Shown: piece by piece, positions 16,551 through 26,248 of the stretch
Numbering within the stretch: position 1 is the stretch's first letter
How the letters are laid out: the number at the start of each line of letters is the position of its first letter
Origin: Candidatus Paracaedibacter symbiosus
GTDB lineage: Bacteria; Pseudomonadota; Alphaproteobacteria; Paracaedibacterales; Paracaedibacteraceae
DNA: 47,640 nt
NCBI RefSeq assembly: GCF_000757605.1
Contig: NZ_JQAK01000002.1
Coordinates: 1-47,640 of the forward strand
Direction: 5' to 3'
Notes under the pieces: generated by a model
Told to the model about the DNA's origin: nothing
Database searches by the model: none
Seen by the model: the letters and a program-made list of their open reading frames with translations, nothing else
Made by a program: the position numbers and the translations under genes

Positions 16551-18394
16551 AGAGCGTGCATTACCGATGACATGACCTACTCACCCAATCTTGGGAGGTC
16601 TACTTGAGTGTGCCGCAGAAAGAAATAAGAAGGAAATATAAATGAATTAGTATTTCTAACAAGCTTTACAAATGATGAAGGTAGGCCCTTCGGAATCGGC
16701 TTTCAGGAGCAGGTTTCAAACCACCTCAAGCGGCAATTATTAAGAGTAATGGTCGTGAGCGTTGAGGAAAAGTCGGAAGGATCCGATAGGTAACAGTTAA
16801 AGAGACGAATGAAAATGAACCACTGATGATGCGTCGTTACGTCCAATGATATCAAAACGAAGGGCATCGAGTAACCTTCGGACAAGCTTATCAGAAACCT
16901 GATTACGGGATAAGCGGTATCCGGCGTAGAGGTGGCATGAAGTTAACTGAGGCTTTTGTAAGGAACTGCGGGAACTAGTCGCCATGGTGTTAAGGAAGAA
17001 ATCCAAGTGGCAAAATCCACGAGGGTGAGAGTACCAATACTTGGCACTAGGACGGAGCAGCTTGTAGTAGTGATGAAGTGGTTGTAATGGTCATGGAGCG
17101 AAGGAGCTGCGTTAGGCTGTTGAATCAATTTACAACTCGAAAGAGGGGGATACTTTGAGTAAGACAAACCCCTATATCATCTCCAAGGACTTGGTGATAG
17201 AAGCCTATCAATTGGTCAAAGCAAATGCGGGATCTGCTGGTGTAGATCAGCAATTCCTGTCTGATTTTGATCAGAACTTGAAGGATAATCTTTATAAGAT
17301 CTGGAATCGGATGTCATCTGGAACCTACTTTCCGCCGCCCGTAAAAGCGGTTCCGATACCGAAAAAGGCAGGAGGAGAGAGAATTTTGGGGGTACCAACG
17401 GTATCCGACAGAATTGCCCAAACTGTAGTTAAATTAACGTTTGAACCACGGGTTGAGCCTTACTTTTTACCAGATTCCTATAGTTATCGGCTGAACAAAT
17501 CGGCTCTTGATGCCGTGGGAGTACGCGTCAAAGATGTTGGCGTTATGACTGGGTAGTAGAGTATGACATCTGTAGTTTATTCGATAACTTATCCTGGGAC
17601 TTCCTGATGAAAGCGGTTAGGAAACACACTGACAACCCATGGGTGGTTCTTTACATAGAACGCTGGCTAAAAGCCCCTATGCAAATGCCTGACGGAACGC
17701 TCATTGAGCGCAACAAAGGCACGCCGCAGGGAGGTATAGTTAGCCCCGTTTTAAGTAATCTGTTTCTTCATTATGTGTTCGATGTGTGGATGGGAAAATA
17801 TCACCCTGGTAACCCATGGTGTCGATATGCCGATGACGTGTGCCACGAGCACAAAGAAGGATTGTATGAAGCCAGAAGTATGATTTGAATTTGTGTGCAA
17901 CTGTATGAGAGATGGAGGTAGGCCCTCCGAAGCCGCTTTGCAGGAAGAGGCTTCAAACCACTCTAAGCTGCGCTGGTCAAAAGCCAGGGTGGTGAGCGTT
18001 AGAGAAAAGGTATCTTGCAAGATATCAGGTAAGAATCAAGGAGATGAAGCGATTAAACCACTGCTGAAGTGTCGAAAGCGTATCGATGAGATCAAAACCG
18101 AGGGGGAGTCGTTAACTCGGGATAAGCTTAGCGGAAACCTGTTTACTGGCTAAGTGGTCTCCGGCATAGAGGTGGCATGAACTTGACTCAGGCTCTTATA
18201 TGGAACGTGGGAACTTGTGCTCTGATGCAAAGGGAGACATCCAAGTGGAAGCCCCACAAGGATTAGAGTACCAAAGCAGAGCACAGGGGCGGATTGACTC
18301 GTATTAGTGAGGAAGTTAGTGAAAGCTAATGGAGCGAAGGGGTCGAGTTATCTGGTTTTACTATTGAGTCAACCATGAAGATGGAAGGAACGAA

Positions 18395-19642
18395 GTGAGT
18401 AAGACGAAACCATTTTGTATTTCCAAGCAAAGCGTAATGGCCGCTTGGGAAAGAGTTAAGGCGAACAAAGGGGCCTTTGGGGTTGATGAAGAATCTATTG
18501 AAGATTTCGAATTAAACTTAAAGGATAACCTTTATAAGTTATGGAATCGAATGTCATCGGGTACCTACTTTCCTCCACCAGTGAGGGCAGTGGAAATACC
18601 GAAATCTGACGGCAGTAAGCGTTTATTAGGAATTCCGACCGTTTCGGATCGAATTGCACAAGCAGTTGTTAAGAGCTACTTGGAAAATATAGTCGAACCG
18701 AAGTTCCATGAAGATTCTTATGGATATCGTCCTGGGAGATCAGCATTGGATGCGGTAGGAGTAGCCAGGAAGCGTTGTTGGCGGCAGGATTGGTGTATTG
18801 ATCTGGATATCAAAGGCTTCTTTGATAACTTAGATCATTCATTGATGATGAAAGCAATAAAATTCCATACAAAGGAGAAGTGGATTCATCTTTACATTGA
18901 GAGATGGCTAAAAGCCCCTTTACAAACAGAAGATGGAGAACTGATCAAAAGGGAGAAAGGCACTCCCCAAGGGGGAGTTGCTAGCCCTTTGCTAGCCAAT
19001 ATATTCATGCATCATGCGTTTGATGAGTGGATGAGGAGATACTTTCCTAATGTAAAGTATGAGCGTTTTGCAGATGATATTTTGGCGCACTGTAGTTCGC
19101 TAAAGCAAGCGGAAAAGGTGCTGGAGGGAATCAGGAACAGATTGAAAGAATGTGGTCTTGAGTTACATCCAGAGAAGACAAAGATTGTGTATTGTAAGGA
19201 TTCGGATCGCAAGGGCTCTTACGAGCACGAAAGTTTTGATTTTCTTGGGTACACATTTCGTCCTCGTCTGTCAAAGAACAAGATGGGGAAGGGCTTTGTA
19301 AACTTTACGCCCGCGATTAGCAAAGAAGCTGCAAATCGGATTAGAAAAGAAATCCGAAGTTGGAAGATTCATCTGCGAAGTGACAAGAACATTGATGACC
19401 TAGCAAGGATGTTCAATGCCTATGTACAAGGATGGGTAAATTACTATGGACGATACTACAAATCGGCCATGTATCCATTTTTGCGTAACATAGAGCGTTA
19501 TCTGATCCGATGGGTTATGAGGAAATACAAAAGATTCCAAAGGCATAGACACAGAGCAAGGAATTGGCTGGGTCGTGTAAGAAAACGCGAGTCTGGATTA
19601 TTTGTTCACTGGAGATTAGGTCTTGGATCACCGGTTAGATAA
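18395..19642 (+). CDS. ltrA: Group II intron reverse transcriptase/maturase (intron 2)
   Basis: 415 residues, GTG start after GGAAGGAA. RT blocks in order: NRMSSGTYFPPPVRAVEIPK (about 51-70), DSYGYRPGRSALDAV, DLDIKGFFDNLDH (catalytic Asp), KGTPQGGVASPLLANIF, FADD at 225-228 (YADD variant), ESFDFLGYTF. The maturase X domain (GIIM) follows at about 345-410 (FNAYVQGWVNYYGRYYKSAM). No HNH endonuclease domain, as in several bacterial lineages. The protein helps splice the intron and copies it into new DNA sites. The gene symbol is used in the family sense. Confidence 0.95.
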   Translation: MSKTKPFCISKQSVMAAWERVKANKGAFGVDEESIEDFELNLKDNLYKLWNRMSSGTYFPPPVRAVEIPKSDGSKRLLGIPTVSDRIAQAVVKSYLENIVEPKFHEDSYGYRPGRSALDAVGVARKRCWRQDWCIDLDIKGFFDNLDHSLMMKAIKFHTKEKWIHLYIERWLKAPLQTEDGELIKREKGTPQGGVASPLLANIFMHHAFDEWMRRYFPNVKYERFADDILAHCSSLKQAEKVLEGIRNRLKECGLELHPEKTKIVYCKDSDRKGSYEHESFDFLGYTFRPRLSKNKMGKGFVNFTPAISKEAANRIRKEIRSWKIHLRSDKNIDDLARMFNAYVQGWVNYYGRYYKSAMYPFLRNIERYLIRWVMRKYKRFQRHRHRARNWLGRVRKRESGLFVHWRLGLGSPVR

Positions 19643-19645
19643 TGG

Positions 19646-19679
19646 GAGCGGTGTGAGTCGAGAGGTTCATGCACCGTTC
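19646..19679 (+). ncRNA. Domain V of group II intron 2
   Basis: A 34-base hairpin beginning GAGCGGTGTGAG and ending GCACCGTTC, with the AGC catalytic triad in the 5' strand and a GAGA-type loop, four bases after the RT stop. It is the ribozyme's catalytic core, followed by the domain VI hairpin to 19718. Confidence 0.85.
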
Positions 19680-20280
19680 TGCGAGCAGCATTGGGGGAAG
19701 TTCCCGATGCTGACTCACCTGGTGATCTGCTGCCGCTACGAGAAAGATGCAGTGCGGATTAGGGAAGTCATGATCAAACGGCTTGCCAAGTTCAAGCTTG
19801 AGCTTAATGAGGAAAAGACAAAACTTGTCTCGTTCTCAAAGAGCAAGAGCAAGCAAGGTACCAGGCAAGGTGTCTTTGACTTTCTTGGATTTACCTTTTA
19901 CTTAGGGAAATCACGCCGTGGCACGATTGTTCCAAAGATAAGGACGAGTGGTAAACGGTTACGTGCAAAGCTTAAGCGTGTTAACGAATGGGCGAAGAGA
20001 ATACGGAATCAATATCCACTCAAGGTAATTTGGCAAGCATTGTGTACAAAACTACGAGGTCACATTCAATACTATGGGGTGAGCTTCAACTTTAGGGGCG
20101 TACAGACATTCATCGATAAAGCCACGAGAATTATGTTTAAGTGGCTGAATCGACGGAACCAACGCCGATCCTTTGACTGGGAACACTTTAGACTGTTTAT
20201 AAAGCGTTTTCCACTTCCATCAGTTCACATTGTACATTGTATGGTTTAAGCATCTCACCCAGGTGAATGAAGTTATCGTA

Positions 20281-20314
20281 AGCCCATTGCCTTAATAGGG
20301 CATGATGTGGTTCT
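20281..20314 (+). ncRNA. Domain V of group II intron 1
   Basis: 34 bases beginning AGCCCATTGCC, loop TTAATA, ending GATGTGGTTCT; the arms pair with the AGC triad at the 5' side. A domain VI-like hairpin (GGCCAG...CTGGTC) follows. It lies 31 bases after the RT frame. Confidence 0.7.
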
Positions 20315-20357
20315 AACGAGGGGCCAGCTCAGGAAACTGACTGGTCTACTCTATCAC

Positions 20358-20713
20358 TTAAGGATGGCAGATGGAAAGAAGCCAATGATATATTGTGTGG
20401 ACCATGATATGAAAGAAAAGATGGTTCTTCCGTTGGAACGCATTTTAAAGGTCAAGACAACAGCTGTACACTTTAACCCCGCTTATATAATAGATTTCAT
20501 ACCAAAATTGTCGTTGTAGATGGTGATCCCTGAAAGAGCATCCATAGCATAACGTTGATTGTTGCTTATTAACTGGTTGCATAATGCATATTATTACGGA
20601 TCGTGAACAGTAATAATATGTACATAATTCGAAGAGAGAAAAAGCTATAGAAATCCTAAGGAAAAGTGGGTATGAAAAGAAGTTACTAAATCCATAAAAA
20701 ATCCTCCTGAATC
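20358..20713. other. Region after intron 1, no gene supported
   Basis: A plus-strand frame continues to 20519 and reads MADGKKPMIYCVDHDMKEKM, then VLPLERILKVKTTAVHF; it has no start of its own outside the intron and matches nothing I recognise. It may be the end of the gene into which intron 1 inserted. The rest, to the IS5 remnant, is AT-rich and empty. Confidence 0.35.
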
Positions 20714-21130
20714 ATGCCGAGTTCTTCACAAACCATGGATAACCCTAGAATTCCAGTTCAAGGGAGTCACTCTGAGTTTAATGAATTTATCTTGGAGCAT
20801 CTTCCTCCTAAAATGCGAGGTCGCCCTTTTAAGATCTCTAGATATAAGATTTTCAACTACATTTTGAAGTTTTTGAATATGGGCTGGCAGTGGGAAATGC
20901 TTCCCCTTGATAAAGATGAAACCGGTAGAGCAGAAATTCACTATAGTCAGATTTTCCGGATTTTTCAGGAGTGGCTGAAATGTGGAACTCTTGTAGATAT
21001 ATTTGAAAATTCTGCCTTCACATTGCATGCCCAAGATCTTTTGGACACGTCTGTCACTCATGGGGATTGGACAACGACCATGGCTAAAAAAGGTGGAGAT
21101 TGCTTGGGTTATAGCGGCCAAAAACATATC
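20714..21130 (+). pseudogene. IS5-family transposase, N-terminal remnant
   Basis: MPSSSQTMDN is followed by SRYKIFNYILKFLNMGWQWE, MLPLDKDETGRAEIHYSQI and LLDTSVTHGDWTTTMAKKGG then LGYSGQKH. This is the N-terminal half of an IS5-type transposase, with the first catalytic Asp in the DTSVTHGD segment. Similarity ends at GQKH; the frame continues with unrelated residues to 21316. The 3' half and terminal repeats are missing. Confidence 0.7.
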
Positions 21131-21303
21131 TACTGGTTGCACAATGATCATGATGCGTGGAGTATGCCCAAAATAAGGCTTTGGCTACCTACAGATCTGT
21201 GTTTTAAAAGAGGCGGGCCAAATAAATATTCTATCAAGCCGTTTTCCTCCTCAGCTTGTTTGAAATTTCCTAACTTTAGTCAAAGCAAAATTTCATGTAA
21301 AAG

Positions 21304-21350
21304 CCGTGAGTTCTAACGAGGGGTCAGACCAGGTAACTGGCTGGTCTATT
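21304..21350 (+). repeat. Second copy of a group II intron 3' end (domain V/VI remnant)
   Basis: The bases GAGTTCTAACGAGGGGTCAG through CTGGCTGGTCTATTCCAT closely parallel 20308-20357, the 3' end of intron 1 (TTCTAACGAGGGGCCAG ... CTGACTGGTCTACTC). No RT or upstream intron domains accompany it, so it is a 5'-truncated intron relic. Confidence 0.55.
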
Positions 21351-21567
21351 CCATTAATTAGTTTTTAGAAATGACTTGTATCAATTTCCTACGTTTTACT
21401 AAAAATTAAGAAAGAAAACATATGATCGGCTATGGAGACATATAGTGAATCTAACCCAAAACTGCACTATAAAACACGAAGCTTGGGACTAGCTTCATTA
21501 TCAATAAAATTCTCAATGGAGAGTTTTTTAGCTCCGAACAGCCAATATCTATAAAAGGAAGCAAGTA

Positions 21568-22218
21568 ATGTACAAAATACTTTCTGAAAAACTAGCCTTC
21601 ATGATGAGAGCTTTCATTATTTTTACCCTAGGATTATTAAGCACCTTAACCCTTGCTGTGGAAAATGATAATTCCTCAGAGCTTCCCCCTCAGCAAAAAT
21701 ATAATCTAACAAAGCTTTTTCATCATATTGAAAGCCAAATTCCTGTAGAGCCTAAAAATGACCATTATGAAGTGCACAAGCTCTTTCAACAACGTCCTCA
21801 TGCCTTAACAGAACTTCTTAAGAAAGAACCTCAGAATGCATGGAATGATGTTGTGGCTTATTTTGCTAAGAATGACTTTATTTTATCAGCATTAATTTCT
21901 TTTCGTCATTTAAGCAGCAATGATCTTTTGAACCGTCTGACGATGGAAAAAGACACTTGGAAAGAGCATGTTCTAGTAATCGGCGATCTATTAGAAAAGT
22001 TTGGTGGAAACCTTGTGTCTGATCCAAGATTTGGCTCATCGCTTCAGAATTTAATATCTTGTCATTTTCAAGTAACAACTTTTGCCTCTCTCAAGTCGCT
22101 TGCACAAGCCTTACAGACGGTCAAAAGATCGGATTCCAAAGTTAAGGATGCTATCCATGATGCTCAAGAAATTATAAAAAATTATCTAGAGGAACATAAG
22201 CTGCTGGAGATAAAATAA
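21568..22218 (+). CDS. Small exported protein, function unknown
   Basis: 216 residues, ATG after AAAAGGAAG. The N-terminus MYKILSEKLAFMMRAFIIFT then LGLLSTLTLAVENDNS is a signal peptide with an extended n-region; a second ATGATG at codons 12-13 could also start a normal leader. The mature part is hydrophilic and probably all-helical (LTKLFHHIESQIPVEP..., SLKSLAQALQTVKRSDSKVK) and has no motif I recognise. It stands alone, with a hairpin 32 bases after the stop. Confidence 0.75.
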   Translation: MYKILSEKLAFMMRAFIIFTLGLLSTLTLAVENDNSSELPPQQKYNLTKLFHHIESQIPVEPKNDHYEVHKLFQQRPHALTELLKKEPQNAWNDVVAYFAKNDFILSALISFRHLSSNDLLNRLTMEKDTWKEHVLVIGDLLEKFGGNLVSDPRFGSSLQNLISCHFQVTTFASLKSLAQALQTVKRSDSKVKDAIHDAQEIIKNYLEEHKLLEIK

Positions 22219-22249
22219 CCTTTCCGCCTCTGTCTGTAGTCAATTATTA

Positions 22250-22266
22250 GGGATTAAAAAAATCCC
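22250..22266 (+). terminator. Short hairpin after the small exported protein gene
   Basis: GGGATT, loop of five A, AATCCC, then TCATTTATT. It is a weak rho-independent terminator candidate for the gene ending at 22218. Confidence 0.4.
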
Positions 22267-22433
22267 TCATTTATTAAAGCGGGTTTTCACGATTTTTGAG
22301 AGAGCAGACGTTTTTGGGTCCTGATGCTTGTCTGTTGAAAGTTTAATCAAGTGTATCCTATCAAGATTGATGTGGCTACAGTAAACTGGACAAGCTGATT
22401 GAGATAAAATTCAAGAAAGGAAGTCCTAAAAAA

Positions 22434-22526
22434 ATGTCCGATAAGAAGCCAAACACCTACCCGTCAGAATTCAAAGAATCAGCCGTTAAGTTAGCTATTG
22501 AATCAGACTGTCAACCACCAAGGATA
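22434..22526 (+). pseudogene. IS3-type OrfA start, cut by the IS21 element
   Basis: After AAGAAAGGAAG the frame reads MSDKKPNTYPSEFKESAVKL then AIESDCQ, the typical start of the IS3-family OrfA helix-turn-helix protein. It is lost after about 27 residues, where the IS21 terminal repeat begins. No continuation is recognised on the far side of IS21. Confidence 0.6.
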
Positions 22527-22605
22527 TTGACCCCCCTTGGCGCCAACTTAATTGACCCCTCTGGGTAATAATTTATGTGATTGTTGCCATCTGATTTTCC
22601 TCCTT

Positions 22606-23352
22606 TTATGGTTGTGCTATTTTAGCTGAGAAGTGCCGTCTGTAGAACTCACCTTCCAACACAATGGCATGACTTTGACTAATCAGCCGATCAAGGGCAG
22701 CATTTCCCATCGCGACATCAGGGAACAGATCAACCCAAGCTTCAATCTTACGGTTATTGGTAAATATAAGGCTGGAGTTTAGATGGCGTTGGGCGATAAT
22801 TTCGTATAAATCTTCTGCCTGGGTAAAGGTCAACGCAGTTAATCCAAAGTCATCAATAATCAATAAATCAGGCGTTATGAATCGCTTTAAAGCTCTTTCC
22901 CAGCTATGATCAGCACGGCTAGCATGCATGTCTCTAAACAGCTGTGCAGCTCGAATAAACCTAACTCGTTTGCCTTGACGGCAGGCTTGGTGGCCAAGGG
23001 CTTGCGCCAGATGGCTTTTACCAGTGCCGATGGGGCCAACAATTAAAAGACCTTTGTTTTCCTTCAGATAATGACCCACTGCTAGGTCACGGATCAAATG
23101 TTGGATTTTTAAGGGATACCTGGCCATCTCAAAAGATTCGAGTGTTTTCTCCTGCTCAAACCTGGCTTTCTTAATCCGTTCAACAAAGGCTGTATTATCC
23201 CGCCGCTGGATCTCATCCTGCAACAATAATTCTAACCATTCGGTATGGGACAGGGCATTCTCGCGTGCTTGGCTTAAGCGGACTTCATAGCTCTCCAGGA
23301 TGTCGGATAAGCGTAATCGCTTCAGGCATTCGGTTAAAGGATACGTTGTCAT
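22606..23352 (-). CDS. istB: IstB-like AAA+ ATPase, IS21 helper of transposition
   Basis: 248 residues, intact. P-loop GPIGTGKS at 106-113 and Walker B LLIIDDFG at 163-170, with the DnaA/DnaC-like layout of IstB. The start overlaps the end of istA (CAATGA), as in active IS21 operons. IstB assembles on target DNA and stimulates the IstA transposase. Confidence 0.95.
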   Translation of the reverse strand: MTTYPLTECLKRLRLSDILESYEVRLSQARENALSHTEWLELLLQDEIQRRDNTAFVERIKKARFEQEKTLESFEMARYPLKIQHLIRDLAVGHYLKENKGLLIVGPIGTGKSHLAQALGHQACRQGKRVRFIRAAQLFRDMHASRADHSWERALKRFITPDLLIIDDFGLTALTFTQAEDLYEIIAQRHLNSSLIFTNNRKIEAWVDLFPDVAMGNAALDRLISQSHAIVLEGEFYRRHFSAKIAQP

Positions 23353-24896
23353 TGTACGCCTCCTTGAAGCGGCACAAGTTCATGGGCCGATCGGATATAG
23401 CTTGTTTGATGACCAAGGATACACGGTGCAAGCTGATCAACCTGTCTCTCATAGTTGTGGGCCAGGATTTCTTCAAGCTGCGGTAGGCATAATTATCAAA
23501 TGATAGAGAGCGTTGGCAGGCAGACTCTAGTCGATTGTTCCATACTTGAGAGCTAATCTTAAAATGGCCTGTGCCTTTCTCTGGCCAATCATAGTAGGGG
23601 CTTTTAAGACCTTTTCTAGAAGCTGAGTAGTAAAAGGTCCAATTTATTGGGCTTGTTGGACACAGTAATCTTTATCCTTGGTTAAGAAATCTTGCTTATG
23701 CATAGGATAGTCTTGTGGATCTGTTATCCACTGACCACGGTTTGTGGCACGGATATGGCTCTTGATCTTTTGAGTGTCCTCATAAATTTTCACCATTCGT
23801 TGGGTGGTTCTTAACCACAGTGCCTGGCCAATATACGATGTTGGGACAGAATAGTAAGAACCTTCAAGCATCACCTGTTGATCCAGATGGACTTTCACTT
23901 CTTGCCACAAGGCACGTTCATAATCTGTAGCCGGTAAAGGTTTAAGGGTTGCTTTTTCTTGGTCAGTGAATAATTCCCAAGGTGTGCGACCGGTTGTCCG
24001 TGTCACCTGGTTGGCAATCTCATGGCGACACCAATGGAGAGCGCCAGCATTGACTTGTTCAATATCTTCAAAACTTCTACCGGCAAGGAGTTGCTGACGG
24101 ACAAGTTTAACACTGCGTTCTACCTTGCCTTTGTGCTGAGCTGTCTTCACTTTGTTAGGGTCACAGACAAATCCATAATGGCGCTCCAGTTCACCATAAG
24201 AGCGGTTAAAAACTGGATCATAAATGTCAGCTTTCAAGACGCCTGCTTTTAGATTATCCAGCATCACTGTCTCAGGAACTCCTCCAAAGAAATGAAATGC
24301 CCGAATATGACAATCAATCCAGTTGGCGATATCCTGACGGAAGACAAACCGCACAAACCGATAACGGCTATGGGATAAGACCATGATAAAAGCATAGGCT
24401 TTGCGTTGCTTGTGCGTCAGCGGATCAATCATCATACCAACATAACAAAAATCCACCTGGGCTTGCCGGCCTGGCACCGTCTCAAGGTGAATCGTTGACT
24501 TAGGTAATTGTGGAAAATGCTTGGTTATGTATCAACGTAAACTCGTCTCACTCACCCTGGCACCTTTCTGGCCAAACAATCTCACCATTTGTGTAATCGT
24601 CATGTAAGGCCTCTCTCGCCAATGAGATGTTCATGCTGATTGGCTAAATAACTCTGTGCAGGGGCATTTTCTGCTGACGCTTTAAGGCGTAAATTCATAA
24701 ATGAACCTCTCAGACCATCAATCTCTTCCACCTTGCTTTGATGAGTCAATCCTGTTTGCTGCGCCTGGGTAATCAGTTTCCTGACTGTATTACGCGATAT
24801 ACCCAGGGATCTGCTGATCCCCTTAAGACTCATTCCCTTTAACCACCGATATAAAACTTCTTCAACTTCAATCATCGGAATTGTTCTCCTTGCCAT
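23349..24896 (-). pseudogene. istA: IstA transposase, broken by several stops and frameshifts
   Basis: The start at 24896 gives a helix-turn-helix (MSLKGISRSLGISRNTVRKL). It shifts frame near 24605, passes an in-frame TGA (SLR*YITKHF), then gives the DDE catalytic core: VPGRQAQVDFCYVGMMIDP, VMLDNLKAGV, GKVERSVKLVR. A TAA after CVQQAQ at 23644-23646 interrupts it, and the C-terminal part continues in two more frames (RLESACQRSLSFDNYAYRSL, then EEILAHNYERQVDQLAPCIL) to a TGA that overlaps the istB start. At least four lesions make real decay likely even if some are sequencing errors. Confidence 0.85.
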
Positions 24897-25150
24897 TCTC
24901 TCGATGCCTTCTTGTTAGTCACTTCAAAAGCATATGAGATAAATTATTGTTTCCTTGCCAATTTATTGACCCACGAAGGGGGTCAATAATGCTGGCGAAT
25001 TGGCTTATTTAACCACTTCAAAAGGGGTCAATAACTTTGGCGCCAAGGGGGGGGGTCAAATATCATGGCTGTTGACACCATAATTAACCAAAATTTATGC
25101 TTTAGTCTGTTTAAATAAATCTCGAAAAATCTTTATTTGGAGAATATGTA

Positions 25151-26248
25151 ATGGTTAAGCATTTGCTTCTTGCTGCATTAAGCACCCTTTGTACCTATGT
25201 TGTGGCAATGGATGGTCCTTCAATGCCCAATCACCCCTACCATCGCCTTAGCGAAGAAGATAAGGGCGAAGAAGGTTATAACCTTTATCCTGGATACTTG
25301 GAGGTAAGCCAGCATTATGAAAATATGGATAAGGAAGAGTTATATAGATTGGGCTTACAATATTATAATTCACCCACAAAAGACAACGACTTAAAGAAAG
25401 CACGCCTGATACTTAAATTAGCTGAAGAACGAGACCAACCCCAGGCTGCTGAAACACTTGGAGATATGTGGGAGAAGGGAGAGGGAGGTGCTGTTAATTT
25501 AGACGAAGCAAAAAGTCTTTATTCAAAGGCTGGCCGCCTAGGGTTAGAAAGTGCCAATATGCGTCTGGCAGCCATTCATAAACGCGCAAATGAGATTGAT
25601 CTGGCTTATAAATTATATGCGCCACTAGCAATAAAAGGCAATGTAGCAGCTCAAATTGGTGTGGCTAATATTATTTTAATTGACAATACATCTGGAAAAA
25701 TTAACGTGACGCCAGAAGAGATGACCCAGGCATTTGAATGGTGCCTTCATGCAGCTGGACAAGGTTTCGCACCTGCTCAAACTGCTTTGGGTACTATTTT
25801 CCTGAAAGGGATCTCGTCGGGACAAAATAAATTTTTTTCCAACACAGAGGAAGCAATTAAATGGTATACAAAAGCAGCTAAACAGGGAGATACCTATGCT
25901 GAATATAAGTTAGGTAGTATTTATTTTGGAATTAAAAATATCCCTGAAGCTGTTTCCTACCTAAAAAAAGTTGTTGAAAACGAAAAGGCAGAACAAGTCT
26001 TGGGTAAAAAGCGCTTGGCCATCGCTGCGCATAAATTAGCTTACATTTACCATGATGGGTATAAAGAAGGAAAATATTTAATAGGAGATGTTAAAAAAGC
26101 ATACCAAAAAGCGATTGACTTAGGTAGTGAACAAGCAAAAAAAAATCTAAAGACATTCAACATAGAATTAGCCCAGAAGAAAGGGATTTTGCCAGGAATG
26201 CGTGCGCGGCTTCCATGGAGTTCTCCTTCAAAAATGGACGAAAAATAA
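25151..26248 (+). CDS. Exported Sel1-repeat protein
   Basis: 365 residues, ATG after TTTGGAGAA. Signal peptide MVKHLLLAALSTLCTYVVA is followed by MDGPS. Sel1 units run from about residue 60 to 345: AAETLGDMWEKGEGGAVNLD, AQTALGTIFLKGIS, EAIKWYTKAAKQGDTYAEYK, LAYIYHDGYKEGKYLIGDVK. The repeats form an alpha-solenoid for protein binding. It is probably secreted or periplasmic, and by analogy with Sel1 proteins of amoeba symbionts may contact host proteins; this is inference. No partner gene adjoins. Confidence 0.88.
   Translation: MVKHLLLAALSTLCTYVVAMDGPSMPNHPYHRLSEEDKGEEGYNLYPGYLEVSQHYENMDKEELYRLGLQYYNSPTKDNDLKKARLILKLAEERDQPQAAETLGDMWEKGEGGAVNLDEAKSLYSKAGRLGLESANMRLAAIHKRANEIDLAYKLYAPLAIKGNVAAQIGVANIILIDNTSGKINVTPEEMTQAFEWCLHAAGQGFAPAQTALGTIFLKGISSGQNKFFSNTEEAIKWYTKAAKQGDTYAEYKLGSIYFGIKNIPEAVSYLKKVVENEKAEQVLGKKRLAIAAHKLAYIYHDGYKEGKYLIGDVKKAYQKAIDLGSEQAKKNLKTFNIELAQKKGILPGMRARLPWSSPSKMDEK

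Larger units (their letters stand above)
17838..19718 (+). mobile_element. Group II intron 2, nested in the YADD codons of intron 1's RT
   Basis: Starts GTGTGCCACGAG directly after the GAC of YADD and ends ...GATGCTGACTCAC, where removal restores the host RT frame to the base. It has a structured 5' region, an intact RT gene (18395-19642), a canonical domain V (19646-19679) and a domain VI hairpin with a plausible branch A in GCTGACTCAC. Length is 1881 bases. All parts are intact, so it may be active. The 5' RNA part resembles that of intron 1 (for example AGGTAGGCCCT and GGCTTCAAACCAC-like blocks), so both are of one lineage. Confidence 0.88.
17155..20249 (+). pseudogene. Intron 1 reverse transcriptase/maturase, split after YADD by intron 2
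   Basis: The first part (17155-17837, TTG start after AGGGGG) carries the N-terminal RT blocks (NRMSSGTYFPPPVKAVPIPK), a one-base loss near 17527 (one added A would give GVTRQRCWRYDW), then KGTPQGGIVSPVLSNLF and RYADD. It stops exactly at GAC (17837). The second part (19719-20249) begins CTG GTG and reads LVICCRYEKDAVRIREVM, then maturase (GIIM) features such as FDFLGFTFYLGKS and LRGHIQYYGV. Joining both gives an uninterrupted RYADDLVICC active site and about 404 residues. As read it is non-functional unless intron 2 splices out and the frameshift is a sequencing error. No HNH endonuclease domain. Confidence 0.85.
16608..20357 (+). mobile_element. Group II intron 1 (outer), interrupted by a second intron
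   Basis: Starts GTGTGCCGCAG after ...TCTACTTGA, has a structured 5' part of about 550 bases, a reverse-transcriptase frame, a recognisable 34-base domain V (20281-20314) and a domain VI-like hairpin ending ...CTATCAC at 20357 (AY end). Without the nested intron its own length is 1869 bases, close to the 1881 bases of intron 2, which supports the borders. The intron lies just upstream of the broken integrase. Borders are inferred from the GUGYG and AY rules. Confidence 0.75.
22527..25059 (-). mobile_element. IS21-family insertion sequence
   Basis: 2533 bases bounded by inverted repeats: TTGACCCCCCTTGGCGCCAA on the left and, on the other strand at the right end, TTGACC with nine C before the same TTGGCGCCAA. 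Further TTGACCCC-type repeats lie just inside both ends, as usual for IS21. The element carries istA (broken) and istB. The differing C-run length (6 against 9) could be slippage or a sequencing error. It sits in an IS3 remnant. A clear target duplication is not seen beyond ATA. Confidence 0.9.

Noticed and set aside
24510-24515. In-frame TGA codons in istA (SLR*YI) and the IS481 gene (GLN*LSS) as a sign of UGA read as tryptophan
   Set aside because: TGA acts as the stop in tightly coupled genes here (14998-15000, 46743-46745), TGG is used for Trp throughout, and both genes have other lesions.
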